Positions 1-8,288 of a stretch of DNA of 64,000 nucleotides are shown here, in pieces. The DNA lies in the NCBI RefSeq assembly GCF_000739815.1, contig NZ_BBJJ01000031.1, forward strand, positions 20,492 to 84,491, read 5' to 3'. The translations under genes and the position numbers were made by a program. This DNA comes from Paraburkholderia mimosarum LMG 23256 = NBRC 106338 (lineage in GTDB: Bacteria; Pseudomonadota; Gammaproteobacteria; Burkholderiales; Burkholderiaceae). A model generated the notes under the pieces. It saw only the letters and a program-made list of their open reading frames with translations, was not told the origin of the DNA and did no database searches. Each line of letters begins with the position of its first letter. Position 1 is the first letter of the stretch.

Positions 1-624
1 CACCGGTTTCGCGGGCAGCGCGCTCCACGCGGTGCGCACGTCGTTCACGGCCGAGGTGTCGAACTGATACGTGAGGCGCGTGGTGGGCGCGACCTTCCAT
101 ACGTTGCCAATCGCCGTCTGGTCCGTGCACACATTCTCGTTGAGCACCGACGACCAGTGCAGTCCGACGCGCACGAAGCCCGAGGGGCGTGGCGCGCCAT
201 CCACGCCGATGCTGAGCGACCCGTCGCCCTGCGCGTCCGTCACGTTGCGGGCCTGCACGGGCGAGCCGTCGAGCGAGAGCAGGAAGGTCGTGCGACCGCC
301 ATTGCCGCGCAGATAGCTCGCATCGAGCTGCAGCGTCGCGTTGCTGATCGGCAAGCCAGCAGGCACGGGCAGATAGAGTTCGTGAGCCGAATCGGGCGCG
401 CGCAGGACCACCGGGTCGCGCACGCCGAGCTCCGCCAGCGAGAAGCTTCGCGACGCCACGCGCCCTGCGCCGAGCTGTGCGAACGCACCGGCCAGATCGC
501 CGGCAGCCGCGCTAGCGGAACCGCTCGCCGCTGCCAGAAGTGCTGCGGCCACCCACACGCTGAGCGGCACGCACGCGCCCTTGCGTCTCGCTGCGCGCGC
601 TTGCCCGGTCAGATCGAATCTCAC
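1..624 (-). CDS. BcsB-like cellulose/exopolysaccharide co-synthase subunit, 5' part only
   Basis: About 208 N-terminal residues are present; the gene continues past the left edge. The frame opens with a basic stretch, a hydrophobic Ala/Leu-rich segment (roughly residues 24-45) that reads as a signal peptide, then a beta-rich region with motifs such as FSLAELGV and LYLPVPAGLPIS. These resemble the N-terminal carbohydrate-binding part of BcsB, the periplasmic partner of cellulose synthase that guides the exported glucan. The GTG at 624 was chosen because GAGG lies 8 nt upstream and the frame stays open to position 1; the nearby ATG codons are in other frames. It starts 45 nt after wecB ends, so it is probably in the same operon. 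Family is inferred from the N-terminus only. Confidence 0.62.
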   Translation of the reverse strand, partial: MRFDLTGQARAARRKGACVPLSVWVAAALLAAASGSASAAAGDLAGAFAQLGAGRVASRSFSLAELGVRDPVVLRAPDSAHELYLPVPAGLPISNATLQLDASYLRGNGGRTTFLLSLDGSPVQARNVTDAQGDGSLSIGVDGAPRPSGFVRVGLHWSSVLNENVCTDQTAIGNVWKVAPTTRLTYQFDTSAVNDVRTAWSALPAKPV

Positions 625-669
625 TTGTCATGCCTCATTTTCGTCGGCGCAGCCGCGCCAGGTTTTTCG

Positions 670-1893
670 TCAAGGCACCGCGTCGGCTTCGTCGTCTTCG
701 CCTCGCCCGGGCCGCGTGGCGACCACGGGATGGCGGTAGCCCGGCAGCTCGCGGCTCGCGAACGGCTCGAACGGCTTGCCGGTGAGCGCCGCGACGATGC
801 GCCCGCAAGCGTGCCCGTCACCATAAGGGTTGACGCGCCGTGCGTAGGCACGCCGCTCGTCTTCGTTCTCCACGAGTTCGAGGACGGCGCGCACGATCGC
901 GGTGCGCTCGGTGCCGATCAGCTTCACGGTGCCCGCGGCGAGCGCTTCGGGGCGCTCGGTCACGTCGCGCATCACGAGCACGGGCTTGCCGAGCGCAGGC
1001 GCCTCCTCCTGCACGCCGCCCGAGTCGGTCAGCACGATCGCCGCGCGCTGCATGAGACGCACGAACTCGGGGTAGTCGAGCGGATCGGTGAGATGGACGT
1101 TGGGCGCGTTGCCGAGCGTGGCGAGCACCGGCCCGCGCACATTGGGATTCAGATGCACCGGATAGACGATCTGCATCTTCCCCGAATGCGCGAGCGTGGC
1201 CAGCGCCGCGCAGATATGCTCGAAGCCTTCGCCGAAACTCTCGCGCCGGTGCCCGGTGACGAGCAGCAAGGGCCGCCCGGTTTCCGTAGGCTCGAGAAAC
1301 GGAAACTGTGCATCGATACGCTCGCGCAGCGCCGCGTCGCCGTCGAGCCGCTCGCACATGAGATGCAGCGCGTCGATCACGGTATTGCCCGTCACGACCA
1401 CGCGCCCGGGCAGCGCCTCCGCTTCGAGATTCGCCTGCGAGCTTGCCGTAGGCGCGAAGAGCAGGTCGCTCACCACGTCCACCACGCGACGGTTCATTTC
1501 CTCGGGCCATGGCTCGAACAGATTGCCGGTGCGCAGCCCCGCCTCCACATGGCCAACCGGTATGCGCCGATGAAAGGCGGCGATAGCGCCGGCCATGCTG
1601 GTCAGGGTGTCGCCGTGCACCAGCACGCGATCGGGCGCAACGGCTGCGAGCACGTCGTCGAGCCCGGCGAACAGGCGCCCCGCGAGACCGTTGAGCGTCT
1701 GGTTCGCGGTCATCGCACCGAGATCGTGCGCGGGAACGATGCCGAACAGATCGAGGACCTGTTGCAGCATGCTTTGGTGCTGCCCGGTCACGCACACGAT
1801 GGACTGAACGCCGGGCTCGGCTTCAAGACGCTTGACGAGCGGCGCCATCTTGATGGCCTCGGGCCGCGTACCGAATATCGAAAGGATGCGCAC
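670..1893 (-). CDS. wecB: UDP-N-acetylglucosamine 2-epimerase (non-hydrolysing)
   Basis: This 407-residue cytosolic enzyme interconverts UDP-GlcNAc and UDP-ManNAc, supplying ManNAc-type sugars for surface polysaccharide. The family signature GTRPEAIK is at residues 8-15. HVEAGLRTGN and the C-terminal TDSGGVQEE / GKPVLVMRD blocks, which form the UDP-binding site, are intact. Length is normal for WecB/MnaA. It is followed after 45 nt by a BcsB-like gene in the same direction. That pairing suggests the epimerase serves a dedicated exopolysaccharide rather than enterobacterial common antigen, which this lineage does not make. No promoter is obvious in the 500 bp upstream. Confidence 0.95.
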   Translation of the reverse strand: MRILSIFGTRPEAIKMAPLVKRLEAEPGVQSIVCVTGQHQSMLQQVLDLFGIVPAHDLGAMTANQTLNGLAGRLFAGLDDVLAAVAPDRVLVHGDTLTSMAGAIAAFHRRIPVGHVEAGLRTGNLFEPWPEEMNRRVVDVVSDLLFAPTASSQANLEAEALPGRVVVTGNTVIDALHLMCERLDGDAALRERIDAQFPFLEPTETGRPLLLVTGHRRESFGEGFEHICAALATLAHSGKMQIVYPVHLNPNVRGPVLATLGNAPNVHLTDPLDYPEFVRLMQRAAIVLTDSGGVQEEAPALGKPVLVMRDVTERPEALAAGTVKLIGTERTAIVRAVLELVENEDERRAYARRVNPYGDGHACGRIVAALTGKPFEPFASRELPGYRHPVVATRPGRGEDDEADAVP

Positions 1894-2400
1894 TGGCAGG
1901 TTTCCGTTGGCAGGTGTCCTGGCGCCGCGGCGTTGCCCGCGCGCGACGCCCCCTTTTTCTCCTCGTTCTCATGTCGTTGCCGCCGGTCTCTCGTGGTACG
2001 ACTGCCTTGCCTGGATGCGCTTTCTGCGCTGTCGTCCATCGGGGAGCGGACGGGCCGGTGAGGCGTACTGTACCTGCTTCGTCAGACAGTTGCGAGTATG
2101 CGTGCCAGCGCCCGGCGCTCGCAACACCGCCTGACAATTGTTCAACGTTTGGATATGTATCGCGGGATTATTGCGCTCACCGCCACGTTCCGAATACCGA
2201 AGCCGCGTTCGTCGCGTCTTCCGCCGGATAGAAGTAAGCTCTTGCAACGATCAGGATCGCACAGGCACCCGTGTTTTCAGGCTGTGCGAGCCTCCCGCAG
2301 CGCAATGACACCCTCAAAAGCCGGCGCCGCGTTCCGTCTTGCCTCGACATCCCGCCGTGGCAGAATCGCCAGCGTCAGCCCACGAAAACGAAACTGCGAG
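1894..2400. other. Intergenic region between wecB and the ferritin-like gene
   Basis: About 507 bp separate two divergent genes. I see no convincing small gene. The region should hold the wecB promoter (minus) and the promoter of the ferritin-like gene (plus). The best plus-strand candidate is a weak CTGACA (2131-2136), 17 bp, TATGTA (2154-2159) arrangement, which would leave a leader of about 240 nt. Confidence 0.4.
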
Positions 2401-3393
2401 ATGGACGACCTCATACTCGACGAATTCGATGCGGCGCAACTGATACCCGGCTTCAGCGCGCCGACACTGCCGGGCGAGCGCCCGGACCCCGCGACGCTCG
2501 AAGCGGCCGAACGCAACACGCGCCACTGGACGAGCCGGCGCAGCGGCGCGTTCGTGCCCGGCACCGATGTTCATCGCGATGAAACCTGCCGCATGTTCCG
2601 CGAGACGTTCAACCCGTACCGGCCCTCGGTGCTCGAATGGCCGAAGCTCGATGCCGCGGTGCTCAAGCGCATCACCGATCTGCCCATCTGGGACATTGCC
2701 GTGCAAACGGAAGGCCGCGCGCGCCTGCGCATGGCGGCCTATGCCGCGTCGCTCGGCGCGGGCCCGATGCGCGACGCGCTCGCGCTCAACGCGTGGGAGG
2801 AGAACCGTCACAAGGAGGTGCTCTCGCGCATGGTGGCCGCCTACGGCATTGCGCTGGCGAGCGAGCCGCCGTACATCTACCCGAAAGACGCTGAGTGGGC
2901 CTATCTCGTGACGGGCTACAGCGAATGCGTGGACAGCTTCTTCGCTTTCGGCCTCTTTGAAGTGGCGAGGCGCTCGGGTCTCTTTCCGCCCGAACTCATC
3001 GACACGTTCGAACCCGTCATGCAGGAGGAGTGCCGCCACATCCTGCTGTTCGCCAACTGGGTGGCCTGGCACCGCGCCCGCCTCGCCTGGTGGCGCCGGA
3101 TTCGCTTCGAGCTGAAAGTGGCGGCCGTCTGGGCGTTTCTCGTCTGGGAACGCATCGGCCTCGCGCGCACGATGGACGCCGAGGGCAACGAGCACAGGCA
3201 CGACAACAACTTCACGATGAACGGCGCGCAGCAGGTGACCGACGTCGACATCAGCGTGCCGGAACTCATGCGCCTGTGTCTTGCCGAAAACGACCGGCGC
3301 TTTTCGGGGTACGACAGCCGTTTGCTGCGGCCCGAAACGATGCCGCGGCTCGTGCGCTTCGCATTGCGCTTCGTCCGCGAGAAAAAGCGCTGA
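2401..3393 (+). CDS. Ferritin-like di-iron domain protein of unknown function
   Basis: The 330-residue soluble protein contains two E-E-x-x-H signatures, EENRHKEV and EECRHILL. This is the usual arrangement of a four-helix-bundle carboxylate-bridged di-iron centre (ferritin-like superfamily, which includes oxygenases, oxidases and storage proteins). The rest of the sequence gives no subfamily I recognise, and it is much longer than a storage ferritin or bacterioferritin, so an oxidative enzyme is more likely than storage. ATG 2401 was taken as the start because the predicted protein is compact from there, although no strong ribosome-binding site is visible. It ends 92 bp before the end of the convergent P450 gene. 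Confidence 0.7.
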   Translation: MDDLILDEFDAAQLIPGFSAPTLPGERPDPATLEAAERNTRHWTSRRSGAFVPGTDVHRDETCRMFRETFNPYRPSVLEWPKLDAAVLKRITDLPIWDIAVQTEGRARLRMAAYAASLGAGPMRDALALNAWEENRHKEVLSRMVAAYGIALASEPPYIYPKDAEWAYLVTGYSECVDSFFAFGLFEVARRSGLFPPELIDTFEPVMQEECRHILLFANWVAWHRARLAWWRRIRFELKVAAVWAFLVWERIGLARTMDAEGNEHRHDNNFTMNGAQQVTDVDISVPELMRLCLAENDRRFSGYDSRLLRPETMPRLVRFALRFVREKKR

Positions 3394-3485
3394 TGGTCCC
3401 CAGCATCGAGCGCTCGCTTTGTTCGGGCGGATGGCCGGTCAGGCCGGTCTTGACGTTCCATGGCCGCCGCTTCGCCGTGCCGAGG

Positions 3486-5816
3486 CTAGAGTTCGAGTAT
3501 CAATCGCCCGCTCTTCGCCCGCGAGCAGCACGTCATCATGCGCGTTTGCGTCTCGCGCTCGGCCCGCGTGAGCACGACGTCGCGATGCTCGATCTCGCCC
3601 GCGAGCACGCGCACCTCGCACGAGCCGCACAGGCCTTCCTCGCAGTCGCTTTGCACATCGATGTTGGCGCGCCGCAGCGCGTCGAGCACGGTCTGGTCGG
3701 CGGCCACGTCAAGCACGAGCCCGGAGTCCTTCAGCTCGACCTGGAACGCCCGCTCCTGTGACGGGTCGAGCTTGCCGCCGCTCGCGGCGAAATGCTCCAC
3801 GCGCAGTGAGTCCTCGGGCCATGCTTCGCTGCAGGCTTCGAGGGCTTCGAGCATGCGCGCGGGACCGCAGGCATAGACGCGCGTGTGCTCGTCCACGCGC
3901 AGCGCGGCAAAGTCGTTGCGCGCACCTTCGTCGGATACGTGCAGATGCAGGCGATCGCCGTGCAGTTGCGCGAGTTCGTCGACGAACGCCATCGTCTTGC
4001 GCGAACGCCCGCTGTAATGGAGTTCGTAGTCGATGCCAAGCTCGCGCGCACGGCGCGCCATGGCGCTCACCGGCGTAATGCCGATGCCGCCCGCAACGAA
4101 GATGGCGCGGCGCCCTTCCTCGTCGAGGCGGAAGTGATTGCGCGGGCCGCGGATCTTCACGCGCATGCCCGCGCGCAGCGTGTCGTGCACCCACGCCGAT
4201 CCGCCGCGGCCTGGCGTTTCGCGCAGCACGGCGATCTCGAACGCGCCGGTGTCGGCCGGGTTTCCGCACAGCGAATACTGGCGCGAGATGCCGGTGTCGC
4301 CGCATTCCGCGTCGATATGCGCGCCCGGTGCCCAGCGCGGCAGCGCGCCGCCATCCGGCGCGACGAGACGCAAGCGCACGATGCGATCGGCCGCGGCATC
4401 CACGCGCTCGACCACGACGGGCCGCGAAAGCGCGTGCGCGGAAGGCTCGCCGATGCGCACCGGCACATGCAGATCCCGCAATGAAGGATTCGTGCGCTCC
4501 GGGTTTTGCGCCGGGTCCCACTCCACGATGAGATGCTCAGGACCCCGGAACGATGTATTGGGCACGTAGGTGAACGACTGCTCGGCGAGACGCATGTGCG
4601 GCAGGCGGCGCGTGAACGCTTCGAGGAAGATCTGCATCTCCATGCGCGCGAGATTCTTGCCCATGCACTGGTGCGCGCCGTAGCCGAACGTGACGTGGTC
4701 GCTCGCATTGTCGCGGCGGATGTCGAACAAGTCGGCGTCTGCGAAATGGCGCTCGTCGTGATTCGCCGATGAAGTCACGATGAGCAGCTTCGAACCAGCC
4801 GGAATGTCGACGCCGCCAAGCTGCACGTCCTTCGTGGCGAGGCGCCGCCAGGCGGCCACGGAGCCGTTGTGGCGCAGGCATTCTTCCACCGCGTTCGGGA
4901 TGAGGCTCGGGTCTTCGCAGATCTCACGCCAGGCATGCGGGTGCTGCAACAGCAGCTTCATCGCGTTGGCCGTGGCGTTTGCCGTGGTCTCGTGCGCAGC
5001 CACGATGCCGGCCATCATCATCGAATGCAGATAGGAGTCCGTGACGACTTCCGGATGGTCTTTCTGCTTGCGGATGCCGTACTGCATCCAGCCCGGCCCA
5101 TCGGGGTTCTGGCGCATTTTTTCGAGCACCTTGCCCGCGAACTGCCAGAAGTTGCCGACCGCGTGCGCGACCTCGACCTGCTCTTCGGGACGCGGCCGCC
5201 CCCACGTGTTGACGGTGTGCGCGATCGAATACTTGCGCAGCAGGTCCATGTCCTCCTCGGGTACGCCCAGAAAATGCAGCGCCACGGTGAGCGGCACTTC
5301 CCACAGCATCTGGTCGACGAGATCGGCGCGGCCTTCATCGATGAAGCGGTCCACGTACTCGCGCGTGAGGCGCCGCACCATGGGTTCGTGGTGCCTCAGA
5401 TGCTCGGGCGTGAACGGCTCCATGAGCACGCGGCGGCGCGGCATGTGGGCGGGCTCGTCCTCGTTCACGAGCGTACGGTTCATGGCGTAGCCATACGACT
5501 GCAGCACCGCGTTCGCTTCGGGACCGGTCGGCGTGATCTTTTCGAGTGCGATCGACGGGGAGAACGTGAGGTTGTCGCGAAAGATCGCCTTGATGTCGGC
5601 ATAGCGCGTGACTACCCAGTAGCCGAGTTGCGGGCTGTAAAACACGGGCTCCTGCTCGCGCGCCCAGCGCACATACTCGGGCGGGTCCTGCTGATAACCG
5701 TCGCTGAAGGGGTCGAATGCAGCGGCGTTGGCGCTGACCGGACAGCGCGGCCCGGCTTGCGCTCCATGTGGAAACGGGCAGTTGCCCCGCTGCGGCTGTG
5801 AAGGTGTCTCGCTCAT
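3486..5816 (-). CDS. Self-sufficient class VII cytochrome P450 (CYP116-like) fused to a phthalate-dioxygenase-type reductase
   Basis: The 776-residue fusion has the P450 domain first. The I-helix motif AGIVAAHETT is at 269-278, ExxR at 312-315, and the haem-ligand loop FGYGAHQC places the proximal Cys at 384. After a linker near 440-465 comes an FMN/NADH reductase module with the pyridine-nucleotide motif GGIGITP. The C-terminal plant-type [2Fe-2S] domain has CEEGLCGSC plus a later Cys. Such fusions take electrons from NAD(P)H to the haem in one chain and hydroxylate small substrates; the substrate cannot be read from sequence. An IclR regulator is divergent, with two palindromes in the shared control region, suggesting inducible catabolism or detoxification. 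The start has GGAGGT (GGAGGTCCC) just upstream. Confidence 0.93.
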   Translation of the reverse strand: MSETPSQPQRGNCPFPHGAQAGPRCPVSANAAAFDPFSDGYQQDPPEYVRWAREQEPVFYSPQLGYWVVTRYADIKAIFRDNLTFSPSIALEKITPTGPEANAVLQSYGYAMNRTLVNEDEPAHMPRRRVLMEPFTPEHLRHHEPMVRRLTREYVDRFIDEGRADLVDQMLWEVPLTVALHFLGVPEEDMDLLRKYSIAHTVNTWGRPRPEEQVEVAHAVGNFWQFAGKVLEKMRQNPDGPGWMQYGIRKQKDHPEVVTDSYLHSMMMAGIVAAHETTANATANAMKLLLQHPHAWREICEDPSLIPNAVEECLRHNGSVAAWRRLATKDVQLGGVDIPAGSKLLIVTSSANHDERHFADADLFDIRRDNASDHVTFGYGAHQCMGKNLARMEMQIFLEAFTRRLPHMRLAEQSFTYVPNTSFRGPEHLIVEWDPAQNPERTNPSLRDLHVPVRIGEPSAHALSRPVVVERVDAAADRIVRLRLVAPDGGALPRWAPGAHIDAECGDTGISRQYSLCGNPADTGAFEIAVLRETPGRGGSAWVHDTLRAGMRVKIRGPRNHFRLDEEGRRAIFVAGGIGITPVSAMARRARELGIDYELHYSGRSRKTMAFVDELAQLHGDRLHLHVSDEGARNDFAALRVDEHTRVYACGPARMLEALEACSEAWPEDSLRVEHFAASGGKLDPSQERAFQVELKDSGLVLDVAADQTVLDALRRANIDVQSDCEEGLCGSCEVRVLAGEIEHRDVVLTRAERETQTRMMTCCSRAKSGRLILEL

Positions 5817-5839
5817 GGGACCTCCTGCAATCTGGACGC

Positions 5840-5876
5840 GTTACGTTTTGCGTAACTCTAGTACGCATTGCGTAAC
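5840..5876. promoter_or_regulatory. Two tandem palindromic operators between the P450 and IclR genes
   Basis: GTTACGTTTTGCGTAAC (5840-5856) is a perfect 6-bp inverted repeat around a 5-bp centre. TACGCATTGCGTA (5862-5874) is a perfect 6-1-6 palindrome. Both share TTGCGTAAC, whose two copies are 20 bp apart, about two helical turns. The sites lie 24-60 bp upstream of the P450 start and about 100 bp upstream of the IclR gene. The obvious candidate ligand is the adjacent IclR protein, but TetR- and MarR-type repressors also use such sites. Confidence 0.7.
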
Positions 5877-5971
5877 CAAAAGATAGGGGTTAACCTTCAA
5901 CGGCAGCGAGCACCGCGCGGCGCCTGCGCGCCCGACAATGCCGCGAGAAACCAACGAACTCATAGCCAACC

Positions 5972-6820
5972 ATGACCCCATCGGCGACCAGAACCACGAA
6001 GACCACGACGGCAGCAAAGACCGCGCCGCGAGACGCGACCGCGCGGCGCCAGCGCGTGCAGTCTGCGCAAACGGGCATGGCCGTGCTCAAGGGTCTCGCG
6101 CGCCTTGGCGGACGCGCGAGTCTGTCGGGCCTCGCCGCGTGTGTCGGCGAAAGCCCTGCGAAGGTGCATCGCTATCTCGCGAGCCTGATCGAGGAAGGCC
6201 TGGTCGCCCAGGACGCAGTCACGCAGCAGTATCTGCTTGGCGCCGAGGCGATGATGATCGGCGTGGCCGCCATGCGCCAGGCCGACCCCGTGCGCATGGC
6301 GGAGCCCGCGCTCATGCGCTTGCGCGAGTCGCTCGAGGTCACGTCGTTCGTCGCGGTGATGGGCAACAAGGGGCCGACGATCATCCGCTTCGAGGAGCCC
6401 GGGTTGCCCGTGACCGTCAACGTTCGGGTGGGTTCCGTGATGTCCTTGCTCTGGTCGTCCACGGGCCGCGTGTTTCTCGGCCTGCTCGACGACACGCGCG
6501 TGCTCGCGCAAGCCGAAGAGGAACTCGCCCACGCCGACGCTTCGTTGCGCATGCAACTCAATGCGAGCGATCCGATCGGTACGCTGCGCCGCGATGTGCA
6601 GGCTGCCCGCTGCGCGAGCGTACGCGATACGAACCTCAAGGGCATCAGCGCCGTATCGGCGCCGCTCTTCGATCACACCGGCAAGCTTTGCGGCGTGCTC
6701 ACCGCGCTCGGCGCAACGGGCGGGTTCGACGCCACGCCCGAGGGCCCGGTCGGACGCGCAGTGCGCCAGGAGGCCGAGGCCGCGAGCGCCCTGCTGGGCT
6801 ACAGTCCGCCTGGGAACTAG
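5972..6820 (+). CDS. IclR family transcriptional regulator
   Basis: The 282-residue protein has a Thr/Ala/Lys-rich N-terminal tail of about 30 residues. A winged helix-turn-helix (about 35-90: LARLGGRASLSGLAACVGES followed by a recognition helix with KVHRYLASL) comes next, then the IclR effector-binding domain (about 105-275, ending in the typical GISAVSAPLFDHTGKLCGVL block). Members bind a small aromatic or organic acid and act as repressor or activator of a neighbouring catabolic gene. It is divergent from the class VII P450, which is its likely target. The long low-complexity N-terminus leaves the exact start slightly uncertain. Confidence 0.9.
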   Translation: MTPSATRTTKTTTAAKTAPRDATARRQRVQSAQTGMAVLKGLARLGGRASLSGLAACVGESPAKVHRYLASLIEEGLVAQDAVTQQYLLGAEAMMIGVAAMRQADPVRMAEPALMRLRESLEVTSFVAVMGNKGPTIIRFEEPGLPVTVNVRVGSVMSLLWSSTGRVFLGLLDDTRVLAQAEEELAHADASLRMQLNASDPIGTLRRDVQAARCASVRDTNLKGISAVSAPLFDHTGKLCGVLTALGATGGFDATPEGPVGRAVRQEAEAASALLGYSPPGN

Positions 6821-6885
6821 CGCTTCGATCCGCGTGCAACCGGCTATCATGTGAATTCAATTGGCAGATGGAACGACTCAATCAC

Positions 6886-8238
6886 ATGGCTTCCCCACAG
6901 GAAAACGTCAGCATGGCGGTGTTTTGCGACTTCGAAAACGTCGCGCTCGGCGTGCGCGACGCGAAGATCGATCGCTTCGATATCAAACCCGTGCTGGAGC
7001 GGCTGTTGCTCAAGGGCAGCATCGTCGTGAAGAAGGCCTACTGCGACTGGGACCGCTATAAGGGCTTCAAGGCCGCGATGCACGAAGCGAGCTTCGAGCT
7101 CATCGAGATTCCGCACGTGCGCCAGTCCGGCAAGAATTCGGCCGACATTCGCCTCGTCGTCGACGCGCTCGATCTTTGCTACACGAAATCGCACGTGGAC
7201 ACCTTCGTGATCGTGAGCGGCGATTCCGACTTTTCGCCGCTAGTCTCCAAGTTGCGCGAGAACGCCAAGAAGGTGATCGGCGTGGGCGTGAAGCATTCCA
7301 CCTCGGACCTGCTCGTCGCCAACTGCGACGAATTCATCTTCTACGACGACCTGGTGCGCGACCAGCCGGCACACGGCAGGGGCAAGCATAAAGCTGACGG
7401 CGGCGCGAAGCGCCAGGAAAGCGAAGAACGTCAGCCGAAGCAGGACAGCGAGGAGCGCAAGTCGAAGGCCGTCTCGTTCGCGATCGAGACGCTCGACGCA
7501 CTCGTGCTCGAGCGCGGCGAAAGCGGGAAGATCTGGGCGTCGGTGCTCAAGAGCGCCATCAAACGCCGCCGACCCGACTTCAACGAAACGCGCTATGGCT
7601 TTCGCGCGTTCGGGAATCTGCTCGAAGAGGCGCAGTCGCGCGGGCTGCTCGAAGTCGGGCGCGACGACAAGTCGGGTACCTGGGTGTCGCGGCTGAATCC
7701 GCCCCCGCTCGCGGCTGCGGCTGCGGCTGCCAGCGTGCCGGCGACGGAAGGTACGCCCGCTCGCGCGGAAGACTCGCGCGGCAGGCGCAAGGGGCGCCGC
7801 AACGGACGCGGCGGCGCGGCAGCGGACACGCGCGAGGCCACGGTGGAGGCGCCTGAGACACCGGCCGAGGTTCCGTTCGAGCCCGTCGAATCGCTCGCGC
7901 CCGCAACGCAGGTGCACGAAGCGCCGCCGATTTTCACCTTCGAGCCGGTCGAAGCGCGCGAGACTGCCTCGCCGCATGGCGCGCATGTCACGGCCGAGCC
8001 GGCGCACGGTGCGCAAACCGTCGAGCCCGCCCCCGCACGCGCGCGCAAGACGGCTACGCGCAAGAGCCCCGCGCGCAAGAAAACAACGAAGACGGCGGCC
8101 CCGAGTGCGAGCGCCTCGCCCCCCGGCGCAACGGACGAACCGGCAAGCGCCGGCGTCCCGCCGGCAGAAACCGCAGCAAAGAAAGCGCCAGCGCGTGCGC
8201 GCCGCTCGCGCAGCAAGGGCGCTTCAGAACAAAGCTGA
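6886..8238 (+). CDS. NYN (PIN-like) nuclease domain protein with an OST-HTH/LOTUS domain
   Basis: The 450-residue protein begins with a NYN domain (about residues 9-155). Acidic residues of the expected metal site are visible at D15, D87 and D113/D115 (SGDSDF), a layout typical of LabA/MARF1-type RNases. A LOTUS/OST-HTH fold follows at roughly 190-265 (SFAIETLDALV through GTWVSRL), a module that binds RNA, including G-quadruplex RNA, in other proteins. The last 180 residues are disordered, rich in Ala, Pro, Glu, then Lys/Arg repeats resembling histone H1. An in-frame ATG at 6868 is possible; 6886 is preferred because the protein reads MASPQENVS as in related proteins I recall. Target RNA is unknown. 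Confidence 0.82.
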   Translation: MASPQENVSMAVFCDFENVALGVRDAKIDRFDIKPVLERLLLKGSIVVKKAYCDWDRYKGFKAAMHEASFELIEIPHVRQSGKNSADIRLVVDALDLCYTKSHVDTFVIVSGDSDFSPLVSKLRENAKKVIGVGVKHSTSDLLVANCDEFIFYDDLVRDQPAHGRGKHKADGGAKRQESEERQPKQDSEERKSKAVSFAIETLDALVLERGESGKIWASVLKSAIKRRRPDFNETRYGFRAFGNLLEEAQSRGLLEVGRDDKSGTWVSRLNPPPLAAAAAAASVPATEGTPARAEDSRGRRKGRRNGRGGAAADTREATVEAPETPAEVPFEPVESLAPATQVHEAPPIFTFEPVEARETASPHGAHVTAEPAHGAQTVEPAPARARKTATRKSPARKKTTKTAAPSASASPPGATDEPASAGVPPAETAAKKAPARARRSRSKGASEQS

Positions 8239-8288
8239 ATATCGCGCCATGCGCGCCGTTGGTGACGGGCGGCGCGCAACAGCGTCGA

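Noticed and set aside
157..2061. A 634-codon open frame on the plus strand
   Set aside because: It is opposite wecB and the BcsB-like gene, which have clear family motifs; composition is that of an antisense shadow.
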